A stretch of DNA of 6,784 nucleotides from Anaerolineae bacterium (lineage in GTDB: Bacteria; Chloroflexota; Anaerolineae; UBA1429), in contig JAFGLK010000066.1 in NCBI GenBank assembly GCA_016928125.1, positions 1-6,784 on the forward strand, given 5' to 3'. Both the position numbers and the translations under genes were made by a program. Positions 1 to 4,342 of the stretch are shown here, in pieces. Under the pieces are notes generated by a model. It ran no database searches. It saw nothing but the letters and a program-made list of their open reading frames with translations, and was not told where the DNA came from. How positions within the stretch are numbered: position 1 is the first letter of the stretch; the number at the start of each line of letters is the position of its first letter.

Positions 1-2467
1 GGTAGACGTGCTTGACGTCGCACAGAGGCATGGCCCGCCCCTCGTAGCGGCTGCCGCCTGCATCCACATAGCCGGGGTTATCCACCGGCGTGGAGGCTGG
101 CACGGTAACGCCAACCGGCACACCATTGGTTCCATCGCCAATGACCTCAGGATACTCGTCGTTACCGTCGCCGGCGACGTCCACCGTGTGCAAGGCCCCC
201 GCACAAGCGGGCGGCGGGATGGCCGGCACGAACTCGTCGCCGTCAAACATGTTCAGGTCCTCTTCGCGCGTCACCTGGAACATGGGGTTGCCCGAGGCAT
301 CGTCCGGGATCTCCACTTCCACCAGATAGTGGCCGGGGGGCAGCGGCGTTGGGTCGCTGCCGTCCGCGCAAGCCTGGGTCAGAGGATCATATCCGCCCGG
401 CCCGAAGCAAGCCTCGCCAAAGCCCCAGTTGCCGTCCAGATTGTTCTGGCCGTTACCGGCCTGGGTGCCCATCAGCGGGCCTTCCAGGCAGGCTTTGCCG
501 GCGCTCGCGTCGGGAATGGAGGGAAAGTCGACCGGGTCGCCGTTCACGTCCAGCGCCTGGCAGCCCGTGGGCCGCTCAAACGTCTCAGTGACCGTGCTCG
601 CCAGCAACTGGCCCTTCAGGGCTGAGCCGTCGGCGTCCAGAACCAACTCGCCAAACTCATCCAGGACGGCGGCGTAGAGGTTCAGGGTCAGATCGGGGAT
701 GCCGGGCTGGAACGGCTCGGCCCCAGCGTAGCGGGCCTCGTCCTCGGCGCGCATGGTGTCATAGAACACCGTGCCGGCGATGCCGCCGTCCTCGTCCGGG
801 CCATAGGGCTTCACGCCCCAGTCCACCCGGATCGGCTGCCCCAGGATGGGCAGGATGCCCAGATCCACGATGCCGGGACCCAGAGTGACCTCTTCGTTCA
901 TGTTCAGCGCCTGCCAGGTCACACCGGTGGTGCGATAGAGGTCGCTGTAGGCCTCCAGCACCATCCACGAGCCCATGGGATACGCCTTTTCCAACTCGTA
1001 GAAGCCGTCCGGCTCGGTCAGCGCGGCGATCGACATGCGGTCGATCTCGGTGTTATCCCGGTCCTTAAAGACGACCAGGTAATCCGGGATGCCGGGCTCG
1101 CCCTCATCTTGCCGGCCGTTCTCATTCAGGTCGTGGAAGACCGTGCCGGAAATCTCGGTGAACCAGCCGGTGAGCGTGCGGATGCCCACATCGCTGGTCT
1201 GGCCCGCATCGACCGTGACCTGCACAAAGTCCAGGATGTAGTGCTGCTTCTCATCCCAGTAGGTCAGGAAATAGTTGCCCGCCGGGACGTTGGGGATGGT
1301 GAAAGAGCCATCCGCGTTGCCCTGCCCCACCCAGACGGCGGTGTCGCCCGCCTCCAGGCTGTTCAGGGAGAGCCAGGGCATGTTGATCGGGCGATGCAGC
1401 TTGGTGCCCATGAACCCGGCAAAGGTGTCGCCCACAAAGGGCAAACCGCCCGTAGCCGGGACCCAGGTCGACGCAGCCATCACTACGCCCGTGATTGCGC
1501 CTGTGCCTCCCAGGTTCGGAGCGCCGGGCTTGACAAAGCCGAACATCGTCCACGGGAACGGCTCGGGGGCGATCAAGAACTCGTTGTCCAGGCCGGTGCC
1601 GCCCTCTTGGAGCCATGTGTCCCAGCCCTGCGAGCCCTCCAGCGTTGTGGTCTGGATCCACTGCTCGCCCACGGGCGGGAACATCAGCACGTCGTAGCGG
1701 ATTGGCCCGAGGTTGGGGATGGTGATCATGCCGTTGGCATCGCTGTACAGGCAGTCTGCCGGCGTGCCCGACTTGACCACGTTGCCAGCCGCGTCGTAGG
1801 TCGTGCACAGCGGGTTGCCAAAGATGTCGGCCGTGATCTCGCCGGCGATGTCGTTGATGCTGGCGCGAAAGCCGGCCAGGCCGTGCTCGAGCCCGGCATC
1901 AAACTGGCCGTTGGTCATCGAGATGTCTTCAAACACCTGGATCACCATCGTGGCCGGCGGCAGCGGGTAAGGATGCATCGCCACCTCGACGACGCCATCC
2001 TCGTCAGGGATGGTGAAATGCTCACCGTCGATCTTGAACCCGTCCGCCATCACCGACACCAGGTACTTGCCATTGGGCAAGGTGATCGAGGCCGAGGTCT
2101 GGTCGCCCTGCGTGTAGATGGGCGCCCAGCCGGGGACCGTGCGGATGGAGGGCAGGTCGCAGTTGTCCGGATAGGTCGGATCAGCCGGATCGCAGCCCGC
2201 CAGGTCGAAAGGATCGCCGGTGTTGTCCACGCTGATCAGATACTTGAATTCAGTCACCGCCTCGCCGATGAGCACCGGGCCGCCCGGCGCGTCAGGCTCT
2301 GTCCGCGCGCTGATCACTTTGAGCGTGATGGTGTTGGTCTGCGTCAGCGGGGCCTGCGCGGGCTCGGCCGCGACCTTTCCTGCAGACAGACCGCCGACGG
2401 ACAGAGCCAGGGTCATCACAACGACTAGATTGAGCAGATTCGGCACGATCGATCTTCTGAATGCCAT
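1..2467 (-). CDS. Large secreted protein with SdrD B-like / carboxypeptidase-regulatory-like repeats (3' end outside window)
   Basis: The frame is open from an ATG at 2467 to the left edge without a stop: 822 codons seen, C-terminus missing. The start is fixed by a near-perfect Shine-Dalgarno (TAAGGAGG). Residues 1-34 look like a Sec signal peptide: FRR at 3-5, a hydrophobic core at about 11-29, and a likely cut after V-A-A at 32-34. Beta-rich modules follow. One lies at about 173-300. A carboxypeptidase-regulatory-like module at about 324-435 contains GSFTIPNVPAGNYFLTYWD (387 on). An SdrD B-like module at about 438-548 has GTVFHDLNENGRQDEGEPG (441 on), whose D446, N448, N450, D454 and E457 resemble the calcium loop of that family. 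A second copy from about 562 (GTVFYD at 565-570) keeps the PGIPDLTL strand but has lost the loop; it ends near PPGHYLVEVEIPD (710 on). Such proteins are usually exported surface or matrix proteins; ligand and anchoring are unknown because the C-terminus is missing. No enzyme motif was seen. Confidence 0.85.
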   Translation of the reverse strand, partial: MAFRRSIVPNLLNLVVVMTLALSVGGLSAGKVAAEPAQAPLTQTNTITLKVISARTEPDAPGGPVLIGEAVTEFKYLISVDNTGDPFDLAGCDPADPTYPDNCDLPSIRTVPGWAPIYTQGDQTSASITLPNGKYLVSVMADGFKIDGEHFTIPDEDGVVEVAMHPYPLPPATMVIQVFEDISMTNGQFDAGLEHGLAGFRASINDIAGEITADIFGNPLCTTYDAAGNVVKSGTPADCLYSDANGMITIPNLGPIRYDVLMFPPVGEQWIQTTTLEGSQGWDTWLQEGGTGLDNEFLIAPEPFPWTMFGFVKPGAPNLGGTGAITGVVMAASTWVPATGGLPFVGDTFAGFMGTKLHRPINMPWLSLNSLEAGDTAVWVGQGNADGSFTIPNVPAGNYFLTYWDEKQHYILDFVQVTVDAGQTSDVGIRTLTGWFTEISGTVFHDLNENGRQDEGEPGIPDYLVVFKDRDNTEIDRMSIAALTEPDGFYELEKAYPMGSWMVLEAYSDLYRTTGVTWQALNMNEEVTLGPGIVDLGILPILGQPIRVDWGVKPYGPDEDGGIAGTVFYDTMRAEDEARYAGAEPFQPGIPDLTLNLYAAVLDEFGELVLDADGSALKGQLLASTVTETFERPTGCQALDVNGDPVDFPSIPDASAGKACLEGPLMGTQAGNGQNNLDGNWGFGEACFGPGGYDPLTQACADGSDPTPLPPGHYLVEVEIPDDASGNPMFQVTREEDLNMFDGDEFVPAIPPPACAGALHTVDVAGDGNDEYPEVIGDGTNGVPVGVTVPASTPVDNPGYVDAGGSRYEGRAMPLCDVKHVY

Positions 2468-2470
2468 AGG

Positions 2471-2480
2471 AACCTCCTTA
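2471..2480 (-). promoter_or_regulatory. Strong ribosome binding site of the secreted-protein gene
   Basis: On the minus strand the sequence reads TAAGGAGGTT, almost fully complementary to the 16S rRNA 3' end, a few bases before the ATG at 2467. This fixes the start of the secreted protein. It suggests efficient translation as an independently initiated gene. Confidence 0.8.
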
Positions 2481-2571
2481 AGATGCGTGAATGAACCCTC
2501 TTTGTTTTTTTATCTTTTCATAGCCTTCATCTCCGTGTGATGCTCAAATGACCGGTTCTTGTTGCATCGTG

Positions 2572-2618
2572 GGGCCTATCTCGGCCCTTTACCACCCACG
2601 CCGTTGCTCGCGACGTGG
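2572..2618 (-). terminator. Two weak hairpins after the transposase-like stop, possible terminator
   Basis: Just beyond the TGA at 2621-2623, CCACG at 2596-2600 can pair with CGTGG at 2614-2618 around a 13-base loop. GGGCC at 2572-2576 can pair with GGCCC at 2583-2587 around a 6-base loop. Neither is followed by a T-run on the minus strand, so a classical intrinsic terminator is not supported. In GC-rich DNA stems this short arise by chance; the call is tentative. Confidence 0.2.
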
Positions 2619-2620
2619 TC

Positions 2621-3394
2621 TCAACCTAAACCTGGGCCCGAGCCACCAGGCGTGCTTTCCTGGCGCCAGACCTGCTCCAGGGCGCGCACCTCCGGAAAAG
2701 CGCCCAGATCGGGCGCATCGATATGCTCGCTGGCCTCGAGGAGATACCCGATGTCAGCCACGATCGCGTTGGCAAGAGCATCCAATTCAGCTTGCTGGAG
2801 CGTCGACGGATCACTGGCTGCTTGTCTGTAAGGATAGCGCGAATACCAGTGGACTGGACTGATGGCCAGAAGCCATGCCGGGACGGTCGCCGCTAAGGCC
2901 TGGAGAGCCTCGTCCATCGCGCTCAGTGCCCGGTGCAGGCGATTCAGAGAGACCACTCGCTGGACAATCCGGTCCACCGAGGACCGGGCCGGCCTCCGGG
3001 GCCAGTAGAGCCCCAGGCGCGAGGCCTGTAGACGGGCCAACAGCTCGATAAACACACGCTGTCGGGCTGGACTGGCCTGCAGTTGCCGTCTGAACTCGCG
3101 CAGCTCAGCCGCCTGGAAGCCTGGGAAGTCCGTCGGTAGGTGCAGAGCGTATTTCCAATCCGAGCGTGTGCGCAGCATATCGATAGCCTGCTCGTCCGAG
3201 AGCCCCTCGGTGAACTGGAAGATGGTGACCATGGCCAACACGATCCCTGCCTCGCTCGTACGCACGGCCTGGAGATCATCGAGACACAGCCCCCTCAGCA
3301 CTTGCTCGAGTTGGTCCCCAATCGCCTGGTACCGCAGTGAAGCATTGGCCAAAGGGCCACCCGCGTGTGGGCGAGATCGCCTGCCCCCGGTCAA
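2621..3394 (-). CDS. IS1182-type transposase N-terminal half, catalytic part missing
   Basis: This is an uninterrupted 257-residue frame. Residues about 46-105 match the DUF772 N-terminal domain of IS1182/IS5-group transposases: FTEGLSDEQAIDMLRTRSDW at 61-80, then KYAL and EFRRQL. Residues about 140-245 (LNRLHRAL, VPAWLLAISPVHWYSRY, FPEVRALEQVWRQE) resemble the helical stretch that follows in IS1182 transposases as I remember them (LNRLE, PxWLRxxxPPEWYDRY, LPxVExLRRVWVQQ). Full members are usually about 450-550 residues and carry the rest of the DDE core after that point; here the frame leaves homology and stops about 10 residues later. Where relatives have R-T-D-S-T-H-V, with what I take to be the first catalytic Asp, this one reads R-S-S-V-D-R-I, so transposition activity is not expected. 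The start is uncertain: 3394 is TTG with only a weak AGG upstream, a second TTG lies at residue 15, and the frame is open back to a stop at 3482-3484 with no ATG. It is either a truncated remnant or a domesticated fragment. Confidence 0.65.
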   Translation of the reverse strand: MTGGRRSRPHAGGPLANASLRYQAIGDQLEQVLRGLCLDDLQAVRTSEAGIVLAMVTIFQFTEGLSDEQAIDMLRTRSDWKYALHLPTDFPGFQAAELREFRRQLQASPARQRVFIELLARLQASRLGLYWPRRPARSSVDRIVQRVVSLNRLHRALSAMDEALQALAATVPAWLLAISPVHWYSRYPYRQAASDPSTLQQAELDALANAIVADIGYLLEASEHIDAPDLGAFPEVRALEQVWRQESTPGGSGPGLG

Positions 3395-3688
3395 AGCAGC
3401 CTGGTTGGGGTCATGTTCCTGTTCATCCGCCGTTTCCCTGCCCCGAGCACGAGCCCGAATGGACAGAACGCCAGACTTTGCTCATGTCACGTCCAGTCTA
3501 CAGCCTGAATGGCCTGTCTGGTAAGGGCAGATTCTACGGGACTTTTCTGCGGATATGTGGGGGATAATTACGGGGAAGGAGGCTATGGGCCATGGGCAGA
3601 CCACGGACAAGGGGCTCCGGGCAGACTACGGGGAAGGGGTCTAGGTGAAAACTACGGAGAGAGCGGACGGTGGCCTTGGTCGGCAGTC
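3395..3688. other. Spacer between response regulator and transposase-like gene
   Basis: These 294 bases separate the response-regulator stop from the transposase-like frame. The half next to the regulator carries the degenerate direct repeats listed separately. The other half (about 3395-3520) has no stem-loop or promoter I trust. Small frames exist on the minus strand, such as a 20-codon ATG frame starting near 3486, but none has a ribosome binding site or recognisable product. No clear terminator follows the response regulator. The region may be the left flank of the insertion that brought the transposase sequence. Confidence 0.5.
3525..3663 (-). repeat. Degenerate CCGTAG...CCC direct-repeat array
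   Basis: On the minus strand a motif close to CCGTAGTCTGCCC recurs: CCGTAGTTTTCACC (3644-3657), CCGTAGTCTGCCC (3619-3631), CCGTGGTCTGCCC (3594-3606), CCGTAATTATCCC (3561-3573) and CCCGTAGAATCTGCCC (3525-3540). The two central copies match at 18 of 21 positions over longer units, with a period of 25; the next is 26 away and the others are more irregular. Each central copy is preceded on the minus strand by a CCCCTT tract. All copies face the same way and stop before the transposase-like frame. They could be transposase-binding sites at an element end, sites for another DNA-binding protein, or a decayed minisatellite. Confidence 0.5.
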
Positions 3689-4342
3689 TCAGTTTGTCTT
3701 TAGATCGAGGAGGCCGTGGTCGGCGGCATAGCGCACCAGTTCGACCCGGCTGTGCGCGTTGAGTTTCGCCATCAGGTTGGCGCGATGGCTCTCGACCGTG
3801 CGCACGCTGAGGGTGAGGATATCGGCGATCTGGCGATTGGTGTAGCCTTGGGCTATGAGGCAGAGAACCTCCGTCTCGCGCGGTGTGAGCGCTTCCGGGG
3901 TGATGTGATCTGGCGGCGCCGGACGGTCAATCCCTGCGAGCAAGGCCCGGGTCATGGCGGGATGGACGTATATCTCGCCGCGGGCAACGGCCCGGATGGC
4001 GCTCATCAGCTCCTGCTCGACCGCCCGCTTGAGGATATAACCTGCCGCTCCTGCCCGGATGGCCTCGTGCAACAGGCTCTCGTCCTCGTGGATGGTGAGG
4101 ATCAGCACGCGCACGCCGAGACGGCGTGCGATGAGCCTGCGGGTGGCGGCGATGCCGCCCTCACCAGGCATACTGACATCCATGAGCACGACGTCAGGGT
4201 GCAGCTCCTCGGCCATGCGGATGGCCTCGTCTCCATCGGCGGCTTCGCCCACCACCTCGAGGTCACGTTCGGTGCCCAGCAGCGCGCGCAGGCCGGCCCG
4301 CAACACACCATGATCATCGGCGATGAGTATCCGAATCGTCAT
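3689..4342 (-). CDS. NarL/FixJ-family response regulator (REC + LuxR-type HTH)
   Basis: This is a complete 217-residue protein of the usual family length. An N-terminal receiver domain (about 3-118) has the acidic pair D9-D10, the phosphoacceptor D55 in VVLMDVSMPG, the switch T83 in LILT and K105 in YILKR. After a linker, a LuxR/GerE-type helix-turn-helix covers about 150-210, with LTPRETEVL (152-160), the recognition region TNRQIADILTLSVRTVESHR (168-187) and LMAKLNAHSRVELVRYA. All key residues are present, so it should be phosphorylated at D55 and bind DNA as a dimer. The ATG at 4342 has a good Shine-Dalgarno (GGAGGT) inside the end of the upstream kinase gene, which it overlaps by 29 bases. 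The kinase is therefore almost certainly its partner. Target genes cannot be read from the sequence. Confidence 0.93.
   Translation of the reverse strand: MTIRILIADDHGVLRAGLRALLGTERDLEVVGEAADGDEAIRMAEELHPDVVLMDVSMPGEGGIAATRRLIARRLGVRVLILTIHEDESLLHEAIRAGAAGYILKRAVEQELMSAIRAVARGEIYVHPAMTRALLAGIDRPAPPDHITPEALTPRETEVLCLIAQGYTNRQIADILTLSVRTVESHRANLMAKLNAHSRVELVRYAADHGLLDLKTN

Larger units (their letters stand above)
2468..2620 (-). other. Intergenic leader between transposase-like gene and secreted-protein gene
   Basis: These 153 bases hold no gene. Next to the secreted-protein gene the minus strand carries an A-rich stretch at about 2499-2520, then the Shine-Dalgarno. A TTGAGC resembling a -35 box lies near 2541-2546, but no good -10 box follows at the usual distance, so no promoter is called. 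The length and the A-rich leader suggest that a promoter for the downstream gene lies here or within the end of the upstream frame. Two short hairpins are listed separately. Confidence 0.5.

Noticed and set aside
8..625. Plus-strand frame of 205 codons at the left edge
   Set aside because: It is antisense to the SdrD B-like region of the secreted protein and has no domain or ribosome binding site.
1109..2428. Plus-strand frame of 439 codons
   Set aside because: It lies exactly antisense, in codon register, to the secreted-protein gene; its product is Arg/His/Gly-rich with no motif. It is a shadow of GC-rich coding on the minus strand.
2516..2546. TTGAGC as a -35 box with a -10 box 17-18 bases downstream on the minus strand
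   Set aside because: The candidate -10 (GCTATG or CTATGA) matches the consensus poorly, so no promoter is claimed.
3425..3486. Short minus-strand ATG frame (about 20 codons) ahead of the transposase-like gene
   Set aside because: It has no clear Shine-Dalgarno and no homology to transposase N-termini, and is too short to support.
3471..3521. CCAGAC...GTCTGG inverted repeat
   Set aside because: Only six bases per arm with about 39 bases between; expected by chance and not placed at a plausible element end.
3509..3703. Plus-strand frame with repeated NYGE / GPW-like peptides
   Set aside because: The repetition comes from the DNA repeat array; there is no ribosome binding site and it runs into the regulator gene.
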